The position numbers and the translations under genes are program-made. A stretch of 64,000 bases of DNA from Candidatus Binatia bacterium (lineage in GTDB: Bacteria > Desulfobacterota > Binatia > UBA9968 > JAJDTQ01), in contig JAJEAI010000111.1 of the NCBI GenBank assembly GCA_022824205.1, positions 1-64,000 of the forward strand, in the 5' to 3' direction. This document shows, piece after piece, positions 32,198 through 40,679 of the stretch; position 1 is the stretch's first letter; each line of letters starts with the position of its first letter. The notes under the pieces are model-generated. The model was not told the DNA's origin. It searched no databases and saw only the letters and a list, made by a program, of their open reading frames with translations.

Positions 32198-32405
32198 CAC
32201 CCGCGCCGAATCGGCTGCCATTGACATGCCAAAAGTGAAGCCCCCAATTCTTGGGGCGCGCGGAAGCGTGCCCTGACGTATCCTTCGGTCCGAAGTGGGA
32301 GAGATCCGTGCGGGCGTCCATGAGTCACGAGACTGGTCCGATGAACCTTCGCCGGGCGAGCGGCGGAAGATTCTTCGTCAGAGCTTACAAGCCAAGGGGG
32401 TAGCG

Positions 32406-33551
32406 ATGCGTACCTACAAATTTGCCACAAGGGCCAAGAGACTATTGGTGCTGTCGGGTTTCGGCCTATCCGTGATCGTACTATTATCCGGCTGCGGAGG
32501 AGGTGGGGGCAGTTCCATGTCATCCCGGGAGCCCGTCATGCCACCGCCGACAATGCCGGATCCACCCACCATGCCAGAACCCATACCAGAACCGATGCGC
32601 CAGCAAGTTCTCGACAAGATAAACGAAATCCAGCAAGCAGAAGGCACCAGCGGCGACGATGTGGTGGCCGACATCCTCGGAATGGTGGGTCTCAGACCTT
32701 CAGGGATAAGCTCCACCTCTCGCGGAATCGCCGGTACATTGCTGTCCTCGTCCGCAACCGCCGATGGCCAATCGAGCGTTGGTGGATACTTCATAGCCGA
32801 ATATGATCCCGACGGGACGCTTCAATTCAGTTCGGAACTGCAGTTCCTTACCAGCGGTGAGCGTAGCCGCGTCACGACATCTGATCCAGAAGCCACCACC
32901 AAGACATTGACGAGCGTTCCGGCGGCAGGATGGAAGGGCGTGGAATTACAGGCAGACACTAATTCATGGCACAATTACACGGACCTGTTTTCCGATATCG
33001 AGAGCAATGCGGATACCGACTATCTCGCGATGGGTTATTGGTTACGTGAGCGAAGGGAAAGGAGCACCACGCGCACCAATTACGTTTTGGCCATCGGTGC
33101 GGGAGGCAACGATCCCTTTCAGGACGGCAACGTCGACGGCCTCACAGGCACAGCGACCTACGAAGGGCCTGCCACGGGCATCCACATGATCAAGGAGAAC
33201 GCTAGCGCCGCCCCCGTGTTCGATTACTTCGACGCAACGGCACGCCTTACGGCGGATTTCGGCGACGCGAACTCGGCGGGGAGTGTCTCCGGTACGATTG
33301 TGGATGGCATGACGGTCGGAGGCGAACCCGTGCCCGTATTGACGTTGGAGTCCGCCAGTTTCGTTTCCAGCCGCCGCAGTTTCTACGGGAATACCAGCGG
33401 CAACGGCCTGACCGGCCAATGGGGTGGCAAGTTCTACAGCAACGGCGCAGCCGCCACCGATTATCCGGGTTCGGCAGCCGGAACGTTCGGGGCCAAGACG
33501 AGCGATGATCTCCAAAGTCTCATCGGAGCCTTTGCGGTCTATGAGCAATAG
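32406..33551 (+). CDS. Surface lipoprotein with TbpB-like beta-barrel
   Basis: A 381-residue lipoprotein. The signal peptide ends in LLSGC, with Cys30 as the lipidated residue, followed by a glycine run and a Met/Pro-rich spacer (PVMPPPTMPDPPTMPEPIPE). The C-terminal part (about residues 240-381) has the eight-stranded barrel pattern of transferrin-binding protein B and related Slam cargo: GTATYEGPATGIHM, TARLTADFG, GSVSGTIV, GLTGQWGGKFYSNG, AAGTFGAKTSDDL. Such proteins bind host or environmental ligands at the outer surface, often for metal uptake. No TonB receptor or Slam gene is in view. The ATG at 32406 follows AAGGGGGTAGCG; the 207 bases before it hold nothing clear. Confidence 0.78.
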   Translation: MRTYKFATRAKRLLVLSGFGLSVIVLLSGCGGGGGSSMSSREPVMPPPTMPDPPTMPEPIPEPMRQQVLDKINEIQQAEGTSGDDVVADILGMVGLRPSGISSTSRGIAGTLLSSSATADGQSSVGGYFIAEYDPDGTLQFSSELQFLTSGERSRVTTSDPEATTKTLTSVPAAGWKGVELQADTNSWHNYTDLFSDIESNADTDYLAMGYWLRERRERSTTRTNYVLAIGAGGNDPFQDGNVDGLTGTATYEGPATGIHMIKENASAAPVFDYFDATARLTADFGDANSAGSVSGTIVDGMTVGGEPVPVLTLESASFVSSRRSFYGNTSGNGLTGQWGGKFYSNGAAATDYPGSAAGTFGAKTSDDLQSLIGAFAVYEQ

Positions 33552-33653
33552 GAAGCCCGTTGCCTGCGATCCTTCGAAATTAACGGCCAGTGTCTCCAGG
33601 GTCTGACGTAGTGCTCTCGTCCAGGCAAAGTTCTGCCGGTCCGTGTTCTTCCT

Positions 33654-34607
33654 TCAAACCCACGCCAGCAGAAACACCCCTCCGACGATCAACCCCGCGC
33701 CCACGCCGTCCTGCACCCGTACGATCTCGATTCCCTTCAGGGTGAAGTGGGCCAGCGCGAAGGTAACCAGGGGCTGGATGTTCCAGATGGGGCCGACGAT
33801 GACGGCGGGGGCGTGGACCACGGCGAGGAAGGTGAAGATGGTGCCGATGGCGTGGACGACGCCGGACGTGGCGAAGCAGACGGTGCTGGCCAGAGGCACG
33901 CCACGGAAGACGATGCGGATGCGCAGCACCTTGCCCGCCAGGAAGATTATGGCCAGTCCGGTGATCTGCGTGATGAGGGCGCCGACGATGGGGTCGCCGC
34001 CCTGGAGCACGCCGAGGCGCTTTAGGATGGGGCCCAGGCTGTAGAAGGCGAAGGAAAGGAAGGCGTTGACGAAGCCTATCAGTGGGGCGGAGGGTTCCGT
34101 CGCGGTGGTCTTGACGTGGGTGATGAGGATGCCCACGACGATGGCGATGACGCCGCCGAAGGTCCCGGCGGTGGCGGTCTCGCCGAGCAGGGTGACGCCG
34201 ATGACGGTGGTGAGGAGCGGCGAGGCGTTCTTGATGGACTGAGCGCGGGAGGCGCCGACTTGGTCGATGGCCCGCAGAAGGAAGACCCGGCCGAAGAACG
34301 CTCCCACCGCGCCCAGGACCACGAAGGTGACCACCGCGGGTAGCGGGACCGGCAGGCCGGCGCCGTCGTACCCGACGATCCAGACCAGCACCAAAAAGGG
34401 GACCATGGCCACCTGCTGGATCGTCACCGCCGCGTCCACGTCCGACCCCACCAGCCCCCGCTTCACCAGCGGCGGTACCAACCCCCACACGATGCCCCCG
34501 GCGAGGGCGTAGATGATCCCCAGTCCCACAATCGGCAGTGTTGTACGATGGCCGTTCGGCGTCAAACACGCGGGTATGGGGCATGGAATCCTTGGCGTTG
34601 TTGACAT
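33654..34607 (-). CDS. EamA/DMT-family transporter
   Basis: A 317-residue inner-membrane protein with about ten hydrophobic helices in two EamA repeats. Typical segments are GLGIIYALAGGIVWGLVPPL near the start, FFGRVFLLRAIDQVGASRAQ at the end of the first repeat, and a second repeat ending GAGLIVGGVFLLAWV. It would export or import a small metabolite. The annotated ATG at 34607 adds about 25 residues before the first helix and has no good ribosome site, so the true start may be a little downstream. It is convergent with the lipoprotein gene and divergent from hicA. Confidence 0.85.
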   Translation of the reverse strand: MSTTPRIPCPIPACLTPNGHRTTLPIVGLGIIYALAGGIVWGLVPPLVKRGLVGSDVDAAVTIQQVAMVPFLVLVWIVGYDGAGLPVPLPAVVTFVVLGAVGAFFGRVFLLRAIDQVGASRAQSIKNASPLLTTVIGVTLLGETATAGTFGGVIAIVVGILITHVKTTATEPSAPLIGFVNAFLSFAFYSLGPILKRLGVLQGGDPIVGALITQITGLAIIFLAGKVLRIRIVFRGVPLASTVCFATSGVVHAIGTIFTFLAVVHAPAVIVGPIWNIQPLVTFALAHFTLKGIEIVRVQDGVGAGLIVGGVFLLAWV

Positions 34608-34679
34608 GGCAATTCAAATGCCGCGCCGATCCAGGAGGCGCTCGCTTGCATATTAAGCTAGCGTGTGTTATGTTGGCCC

Positions 34680-34934
34680 ATGAACAGCAGGCAACGCAAG
34701 ACCCTTGTCGCGGTCTTCACCGATCCGGCGTCGGGCACCATCGAATGGGCTGCCATCGAGGGGTTGCTCCTCGCCGCCGGTGCACGGTTGATTGAAGGGC
34801 GAGGCTCACGAGTCCGGTTCGAGAAGGATGGAGAGGTCGAAACGTTTCACCGCCCGCATCCCGCGAAGGAGGCGAAACGCTACCAGGACCTCGCGGCCCG
34901 AGCGTTCCTGGAACGGATTGGAGTGACCCCATGA
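34680..34934 (+). CDS. hicA: HicA-family mRNA interferase-like toxin
   Basis: An 84-residue double-stranded-RNA-binding-like HicA protein: MNSRQRKTLVAVFTDPASGT, IEWAAIEGLLLAAGARLIEG and RGSRVRFEKDGEVETFHRP. In classical HicA the catalytic histidine follows GS; here the equivalent is arginine (GSR), and a histidine occurs later in FHRPHP. This is a known sequence subgroup, but its activity is uncertain. There is no Shine-Dalgarno before the ATG at 34680. TTGCAT (34655) and TATGTT (34672-34677) sit just upstream, so a leaderless transcript is possible. The antitoxin overlaps by four bases. Confidence 0.8.
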   Translation: MNSRQRKTLVAVFTDPASGTIEWAAIEGLLLAAGARLIEGRGSRVRFEKDGEVETFHRPHPAKEAKRYQDLAARAFLERIGVTP

Positions 34935-35263
34935 CCAATACCATGACCTACAAGGGCTACTCGGCCCGGATTGAATATGACGACAGCGATGGGATCTTCG
35001 TCGGCCGCATCGCCGGTATTCGCGATGGTGTCGGTTTTCATGCGGATACGGTGAAAGGACTGCGAGAGGCATTTCGAGAGGCCGTCGACGACTACCTCGA
35101 GACCTGCGCCAAGATCGGGAAGAAGCCGCAGAGGGCCTTTTCCGGGCAGGTAATGTTCCGCGTGAGCCCGGAGGTTCACCGCAAGGCGGCGCTGGCGGCC
35201 GAGTTGTCCGGAAAGAGTCTCAACCAGTGGGCGGAAGAAGTGCTTGCGCGTGCAGCGGGCTAG
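34931..35263 (+). CDS. hicB: HicB-family antitoxin
   Basis: A 110-residue HicB protein. The N-terminal half is the partly degraded RNase-H-like fold that neutralises HicA (YKGYSARIEYDDSDGIFVGR, IAGIRDGVGFHADTVKGLRE). The C-terminal half is a ribbon-helix-helix or HTH-like DNA-binding segment (VMFRVSPEVHRKAALAAELS, GKSLNQWAEEVLARA). It starts at an ATG overlapping the hicA stop (ATGA). The pair should autoregulate from the region before 34680. The convergent DUF4399 gene ends 110 bases away beyond a perfect palindrome. Confidence 0.88.
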   Translation: MTNTMTYKGYSARIEYDDSDGIFVGRIAGIRDGVGFHADTVKGLREAFREAVDDYLETCAKIGKKPQRAFSGQVMFRVSPEVHRKAALAAELSGKSLNQWAEEVLARAAG

Positions 35264-35334
35264 CTGTGAAGCCCCTCCTACCTTCTTTCCTGGTCAAACG
35301 CAGACGAACGAAGGACGGCGCGACGATCTCCGCC

Positions 35335-35358
35335 AGGGGCGACCGGCCGGTCGCCCCT
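35335..35358. terminator. Perfect 24-base palindrome between convergent genes
   Basis: AGGGGCGACCGG is followed directly by its complement CCGGTCGCCCCT. The uninterrupted 12-bp symmetry lies between the ends of hicB and the DUF4399 gene. It fits a bidirectional terminator hairpin, or a copy of a short interspersed palindrome. No T-tract is present on either side. Confidence 0.5.
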
Positions 35359-35373
35359 GCATGCGTCTCAGGG

Positions 35374-35799
35374 TCACTGCGCGGGCAGCACCTTGATCTT
35401 GATGGTGTGCGCCATCTTCTTGCCGAACGAGCGATGGAGGCCGTCGGCGAACTGCATGGTCAGGGTGTATTCCCCGGGCTCGAGCTTAATCGTGGCCTCC
35501 GTCTGCCCCTTGCCGTAATGCAGGTGGGTCTTGTCCGTCGGAATCACCTTCCCGCCGCGCATGGGACCCTGGTTGAGCAGGATGTGGTGATGCCCTGTCC
35601 CGGCGACCACGCCGGCTTCGGAAGGTTTGATCGTCATACCTTCCACACCCATCACCACCTTTACCGGGCTCCGCACCTCGGCACCATCCTTAGGCTCGAT
35701 GAAATAGACACGCTGTTCCTGTGCCGTGGCATAACCCGCAAGAGCGAGGGATGTCGCGAATGCCGCGGCGGCGATCCGCCGGAGTCGTGGTCCGTTCAT
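35374..35799 (-). CDS. Periplasmic DUF4399 protein
   Basis: A 141-residue secreted protein. The leader (residues 1-26, ending YATAQE) is a Sec signal peptide. The mature part has VYFIEPKDGAEVRSPVKVVM, GMTIKPSEAGVVAGTGHHHI and THLHYGKGQTEATIKLEPGE, the DUF4399 pattern. The histidine-rich GHHHILLN and HLHYG segments could bind a metal, but the family function is not known. The ATG at 35799 follows AAAGGAG. It is divergent from the first ThDP enzyme gene. Confidence 0.85.
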   Translation of the reverse strand: MNGPRLRRIAAAAFATSLALAGYATAQEQRVYFIEPKDGAEVRSPVKVVMGVEGMTIKPSEAGVVAGTGHHHILLNQGPMRGGKVIPTDKTHLHYGKGQTEATIKLEPGEYTLTMQFADGLHRSFGKKMAHTIKIKVLPAQ

Positions 35800-35920
35800 G
35801 ATGGGACTCCTTTCCGCTAAAGTGACGGAAACCCTATCAGCCGTCTCTCACATTGACAAGCCACGGATGATGACCTAGTGGGTTCAGGGTCGCGAATTTC
35901 CCGTCAGAGAAAGGGTCTCC

Positions 35921-37687
35921 ATGTCGGACATCAAGAAATCGGAACAGCGCTGGCAGTCGGACGTCATCGTCGACCTCATGAAGCTCTACGACATCCCCTA
36001 CGTCGCCCTGAACCCGGGGGCGAGCTACCGGGGGCTGCACGACTCCATGGTGAACTACGGCGAGAACGACCCCGAGATGCTGCTGTGCAACCACGAGAAG
36101 ATCGCCGTGCAGATCGCCCACGGCTACGCCAAGGCGTCGGGCAAGCCCATGATCGCCATCGTGCACGACGTGGTGGGGCTGCTGCACGCCCCCATGGGCG
36201 TCTACTACGCCTACATCGACCGCTGCCCCGTGTTCATCATCGGCGCCACCGGTCCCATGGACGAGAAGTACCGGCGCCCGTTCATCGACTGGATCCACAC
36301 GGCTTTCGCCCAGGGGGACGCGGTGCGGAGCTTCACCAAGTGGGACTACCAGCCCGGCAGCATCCACGGCGTGCCGGATTCGTTCGCGCGCGCCTATTCC
36401 ATCATGATGAGCGAGCCCCAGGGGCCCATCTACATGTGCTACGACTCGGCGCTCCAGGAGAGCCCGCTCACCGAGGACGTGCCGATGCCGCCCGCGTCGG
36501 CGGTCAAGGTGCCGTCGCGCATCGCGCCGGAGCAGGCGGCCGTGGCCCGGGCCGCGGAGATGCTGGTGAAGGCGGACAACCCGCTGCTGCTCACCGAGTA
36601 CGCCGGACGCATGCCGGTGGGCTTCGAGCCCACGGTGGAGCTGGCGGAGACGGTGGGGGCGTCGGCCTTCGACATCTGCAAGCGGCTGGGCTTTCCCAAC
36701 CGCCATCCCCAGAGCATGAGCTTCAACTCCGACGCCTTCAACGGCGTGGACCTGGTGATGGCGCTGGACGTGGTGGACTGGACCCGCGGCTCGCACCGGC
36801 TCAACACCCAGACGCGCGAGATAACGGTGGTGACCGCGCCGGACTGCAAGTGGGTGGACCTGGGCTTCGCCGACATCGAGATCAGCAAGTGGGCCACCGA
36901 CTACAACAAGCACAACAACTGGGACCTGCGGGTGATGGGCGACACCGCCATCACCATCCCCGAACTGACCAAGGCGTGCCGCGCGCTCATCGACGCGGAC
37001 CCGGCGCTCAAGGCGCGTGTCGACGAGCGCAAGCAGGCGCTGGCGGACAAACACGACCAGCAATGGGCCAAGTGGCAGAAGCAGGTGGAGTCGGAGATGG
37101 ACCAGCGGCCCATGACCGAGTCCCGGCTGGCCTACGAGGTGTGGCAGGCCATCAAGGACGAGGACTGGGTGCTGACCGCGGGGACTCTCAAGGACTGGGT
37201 GCAGAAGATATGGGACTTCGACAAGCCGTACCGGCACCCGGGCCGGGAGTTGGGCACCGGCACCCAGATCGGCATGTCCATCGGCGTGGCCCTGGCCCAC
37301 AAGGGGCAGGGGAAGCTGGTGGTGGACCTCCAGCCCGACGGCGACCTGATGTTCGACCTGGGCGCGCTTTGGATACCCATCAAGTACGACATCCCGATGC
37401 TCGTCGTCATGTACAACAACCGCGCCTACTACAACGACTGGGCGCACCAGATCCACATGGCGCACCAGCGCGGCACCGACCCGCGGCGCGCCTACATCGG
37501 CATGGACCTGGAGGCGCCGCCGCCCGACTTCGCGCACATCGCCCGGGGCATGGGCTGGTACGCGGAAGGCCCCATCGAGGACCCCGCCGAGGTGGTGCCG
37601 GCGGTGCGCCGCGCCATCGAGCAGGTCAAGGCCGGCAAGCCCGCGCTGGTGGACCCCATCGTCTGGCGCCGGGACATCAATACCTGA
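35921..37687 (+). CDS. ThDP-dependent enzyme, copy 1 (acetolactate synthase/benzoylformate decarboxylase family)
   Basis: A 588-residue thiamine diphosphate enzyme with the three-domain layout of the family. The ThDP-activating glutamate is Glu59 in CNHEKIAVQIAHGYA. The central domain follows (about 190-340). The C-terminal PP domain has the cofactor motif beginning PDGDLMFDLG and ending MYNNRAYYNDW. The substrate (decarboxylation or carboligation of a 2-oxoacid) is not predictable; family members include benzoylformate decarboxylase, oxalyl-CoA decarboxylase and ALS-like proteins. The ATG follows AGAGAAAGGG. The next gene is a close paralogue, with a repeat cluster between them. Confidence 0.85.
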   Translation: MSDIKKSEQRWQSDVIVDLMKLYDIPYVALNPGASYRGLHDSMVNYGENDPEMLLCNHEKIAVQIAHGYAKASGKPMIAIVHDVVGLLHAPMGVYYAYIDRCPVFIIGATGPMDEKYRRPFIDWIHTAFAQGDAVRSFTKWDYQPGSIHGVPDSFARAYSIMMSEPQGPIYMCYDSALQESPLTEDVPMPPASAVKVPSRIAPEQAAVARAAEMLVKADNPLLLTEYAGRMPVGFEPTVELAETVGASAFDICKRLGFPNRHPQSMSFNSDAFNGVDLVMALDVVDWTRGSHRLNTQTREITVVTAPDCKWVDLGFADIEISKWATDYNKHNNWDLRVMGDTAITIPELTKACRALIDADPALKARVDERKQALADKHDQQWAKWQKQVESEMDQRPMTESRLAYEVWQAIKDEDWVLTAGTLKDWVQKIWDFDKPYRHPGRELGTGTQIGMSIGVALAHKGQGKLVVDLQPDGDLMFDLGALWIPIKYDIPMLVVMYNNRAYYNDWAHQIHMAHQRGTDPRRAYIGMDLEAPPPDFAHIARGMGWYAEGPIEDPAEVVPAVRRAIEQVKAGKPALVDPIVWRRDINT

Positions 37688-37765
37688 GGGAATGGACGGG
37701 TCGCTCGTCACGCCGGCGACCCTCCATGCGACTCCGTTATCCGTTATGTCCGCGTCCTCCTTGTT

Positions 37766-37985
37766 CCGTCATTCCCGCCTTTCCTTCATTCCGTCATTCC
37801 CGCGAAAGCGGGAATCCAGGGGTGGGGCGGGGAGTCGCCCGCTTACCTATCCCCACCCCTGGATTCCCGCTTTCGCGGGAATGACGGAAGGGAGACGCGG
37901 GAATGACGGAATGAAGGAAAGGCGGGAATGACGGAAAGGGGCCGCGGGAATGACGTAAGGGGAGACCCGGGCATGACGGAAGACG
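37766..37985 (+). repeat. Nested inverted-repeat cluster f
   Basis: The central hairpin (37796-37884) is enclosed by a second, longer palindrome: CCGTCATTCCCGCCTTTCC at 37777 onward pairs with GGAAAGGCGGGAATGACGG near 37915-37936. More half-units continue to about 37985. It lies between the two tandem ThDP genes and no gene is seen in this 357-base gap. Confidence 0.85.
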
Positions 37986-38044
37986 GAGTGCGGTAAGTAC
38001 GGAAAAGATGCGGGACAGACGTTTCTGAACGAGAGGGAACACAC

Positions 38045-39829
38045 ATGAGCAAGGCGGAGAAGATCGAAGCGGTCGAGATCAAGAAGTCGGACCGCAAGTG
38101 GCAGTCGGACGTCATCGTCGACATGGTCAAGCGCTACGGGTTCGAGTACATCGCGCTCAATCCCGGCGCCAGCTACCGGGGCCTGCACGATTCGCTGGTG
38201 AACTACGGCGAGAACGACCCGCCCATGATGCTGTGCAACCACGAGAAGATCGCGGTGCAGATCGCCCACGGCTACGCCCGCGCCACCGGCAAGCCGATGA
38301 TCGCCATCGTGCACAACCTCGTGGGGTTGCTGCACGCTCCCATGGGCATCTACTACGCATACCTCGACCGCGCACCCATCTTCATCATGGGCGCCACCGG
38401 CCCCATGGAGGAGCCGAAGCGGCGCCCCTTCATCGACTGGATCCATTCCGCCAGCGTGCAGGGCGAGGCCATCCGCCACTACGTCAAGTGGGACTCCCAG
38501 CCCACCACCATCGACGCCGTGCCCGGCGCCTTCGCCCGGGCCTACGCGGTGATGATGAGCGGCAAGCAGGGACCCATCTACATGTGTTACGACGCCGGCC
38601 TGCAGGAGGCCGCGCTGGACCACGAGGTGGCGATGCCGCCGGAGGACAACGTGCACGTCCCGGCGCAGGCCATGGCCGACCCGGCGGCGCTGGAGAAGGC
38701 CGCCGACACCCTGGCGGCGGCCAAGCGCCCGGTCATCGTGGCCGATTTCGCCGCGCGCCCGCCCCACGGCTGGGACCACGTGGTGGAGTTGGCCGAGACC
38801 TTGGGGGCGGCCGTCTGGGACTGCGACTCGCGCCTCAACTTCCCCAGTGAGCATCCGCTCAACCTGAGCATGGACAGCGAAGGCTGCTACAAGGACGCGG
38901 ACGTGGTGCTGACGTTGGACATCGCCGACTTCGAGAAACCCACGCACGTGCGCGACATCGCCACCCGCACGGTGGTGAGCATGGTGCCGGAAGACGCCAC
39001 CTGGATCGACATCGGCTACACCGACACGGAGATCAGCAAGTGGGCCATGACCTATGCGCGTCCGTTCTACGCGCACCAACGCATGACCGCGGACCCCGTG
39101 ACCGCGGCCCCGGCGTTGACGAAGCTCCTGAAGGAGCGCATCGACGCGACGCCGGGCCGGGCCGGGCAGATCGCCGAACGCACCGAAGAGGTCGGCCGGC
39201 GCCACGCCGAGGTCCGCGCCGAGTGGCTGCGGCAGGCAAAGGAAGACCGCTGGGACGCGGTGCCCATGACCGTGCCGCGGCTCGCGCTCGAGGTGTGGGA
39301 GGCCATCAAGGACGAGGACTGGGTGCTGACCTCCGGCACGCTGCACGACTGGGCGCGCCGGCTGTGGAACTTCGACAAGCCCTACCGCCACGGCGGCCGC
39401 GAGCTGGGAACCGGCACGCAGATCGGCATCTCCCTGGGCGTGGCCCTGGCCCACAGGGGGAAGGGCCGTTTGGTGGTGGACCTTCAGCCCGACGGGGACC
39501 TGATGTTCGACGCCGGCAGCCTGTGGATCGCCGCCAAGTACCAGATCCCCATGCTCATCGTGATGTACAACAACCGCGCCTACTACAACGACTGGAACCA
39601 CCAGATCGTGATGGCCCGCAACCGCGGCACCGATCCCAACCGCGCGCACATCGGCATGGACCTGTGCGGCCCCGACCCCGACTTCGCCACCATGGCCCGC
39701 TCCATGGGCTGGTATGCCGAGGGACCCATCGAGAACGGCGACGACGTACGGGCGGCCCTGGACCGCGCCATCGAGCAGGTCAAGCAGGGCAAGCCGGCGC
39801 TGGTGGACACGGTGACCCAGCGGCGGTGA
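38045..39829 (+). CDS. ThDP-dependent enzyme, copy 2
   Basis: A 594-residue paralogue of the preceding gene, aligning almost end to end (for example LNPGASYRGLHDSLVNYGEN, and GRELGTGTQIGISLGVALAH). The activating glutamate is Glu67 and the ThDP motif again runs from PDGDLMFDAG to MYNNRAYYNDW. The first 15 residues differ and are lysine/glutamate-rich. Active-site differences include CGPDPDFATMARS versus EAPPPDFAHIARG near the C-terminus. The two may form a hetero-oligomer or have split substrate range after tandem duplication. The ATG at 38045 follows GAGAGGGAACACAC. Confidence 0.85.
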   Translation: MSKAEKIEAVEIKKSDRKWQSDVIVDMVKRYGFEYIALNPGASYRGLHDSLVNYGENDPPMMLCNHEKIAVQIAHGYARATGKPMIAIVHNLVGLLHAPMGIYYAYLDRAPIFIMGATGPMEEPKRRPFIDWIHSASVQGEAIRHYVKWDSQPTTIDAVPGAFARAYAVMMSGKQGPIYMCYDAGLQEAALDHEVAMPPEDNVHVPAQAMADPAALEKAADTLAAAKRPVIVADFAARPPHGWDHVVELAETLGAAVWDCDSRLNFPSEHPLNLSMDSEGCYKDADVVLTLDIADFEKPTHVRDIATRTVVSMVPEDATWIDIGYTDTEISKWAMTYARPFYAHQRMTADPVTAAPALTKLLKERIDATPGRAGQIAERTEEVGRRHAEVRAEWLRQAKEDRWDAVPMTVPRLALEVWEAIKDEDWVLTSGTLHDWARRLWNFDKPYRHGGRELGTGTQIGISLGVALAHRGKGRLVVDLQPDGDLMFDAGSLWIAAKYQIPMLIVMYNNRAYYNDWNHQIVMARNRGTDPNRAHIGMDLCGPDPDFATMARSMGWYAEGPIENGDDVRAALDRAIEQVKQGKPALVDTVTQRR

Positions 39830-39887
39830 ACCGAATCGGACCGGCCGCGCAAGCGCCAACACCGAATCGACACCGACGCCCCGAATC

Positions 39888-40183
39888 GTCATTCCCGCGG
39901 AACAGGCTGTGTCAAAACCCCAGTTCCCAACGCTGCAAGGCCAGTCTGTCATTCCCGCGAAAGCGGGAATCCAGGGGCGGTGGTGGGGCACTACGGCGGC
40001 GTTTCCCCGCCCCACGCCTCCTGGATTCCCGCTTTCGCGGGAATGACGATTCTGGGGGTTGTTGCCTCTCTAAAATGGTGTCTTGGCACAGCCTGGGAAG
40101 CGGGAATCCAGGGGAGGGGAGGCGGTGGAGGGTCGTGTGCCCTGGCCCCACCCCTCCTGGATTCCCGCTTCGGCGGGAATGAC
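39888..40183 (+). repeat. Composite inverted-repeat cluster g
   Basis: The leading arm at 39888 reads GTCATTCCCGCGGAACAGGC then TGTGTCAAAAC. The hairpin begins 60 bases later at 39948 and ends at 40046. A further unit follows at about 40084-40183, preceded by a decayed reverse-oriented arm (GGCACAGCCTGGGAAGC). No gene is seen between 39830 and 40210. Confidence 0.85.
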
Positions 40184-40210
40184 GTTCCGTTGCGTAGTGG
40201 CGGCGGGAGT

Positions 40211-40654
40211 ATGGACGCACCCGTTTCGAGGGATGACGGTCCCGGCTTCGGCACCCTCCCGATCCCAACGGTCATGCGGTACGACTACTACGACATACGG
40301 GGCTACGAGCGCCTCATCGTCCGCATCACCCTGGGGCTCGACCCCGACACGGCCGCCGACGTGGAGCGCTACGGCGCCGCCTCCGTCCTGTGGAGCCTCT
40401 ACAACCGCTTGCGGGACGACCGGCGGGAGGTGTTTCTCGTCGGGCTGGGCAACGCGCTGGAGAAGAACGCCAGCCGCAAGGCGCTCTCGCAGATGGTGCT
40501 GTTCGCGTCCAACCCGGTGGTGGACGTGGACCACAGCATCGACATCCTCGGCGACTGGTTCGTCAAGAACAAGAAGGCCGACCCGGGCCTGTACGAGGCG
40601 CTGGACGCCTACTGGCGCCGCCGTTTCAAGCGCGGTTTCGACGAAGACGCCTGA
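40211..40654 (+). CDS. Hypothetical protein
   Basis: A 147-residue protein I do not recognise. It contains RYDYYDIRGYERLIVRITLG, then PDTAADVERYGAASVLWSLY and a charged C-terminus WRRRFKRGFDEDA. It looks soluble and mainly helical. The ATG at 40211 has GCGGGAG immediately before it, which is very close; an ATG at 40274 would start at MRYDYYD and is equally possible, giving 126 residues. It follows the repeat cluster behind the second ThDP gene and is convergent with the binding-protein gene. Confidence 0.55.
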   Translation: MDAPVSRDDGPGFGTLPIPTVMRYDYYDIRGYERLIVRITLGLDPDTAADVERYGAASVLWSLYNRLRDDRREVFLVGLGNALEKNASRKALSQMVLFASNPVVDVDHSIDILGDWFVKNKKADPGLYEALDAYWRRRFKRGFDEDA

Positions 40655-40679
40655 GGCGGCAGCCTCCGGCCGCCCACCT

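Noticed and set aside
35853..35881. TTGACA upstream of the first ThDP gene
   Set aside because: The hexamer is perfect but the sequence 17 bases on is TAGTGG, too poor a -10 match.
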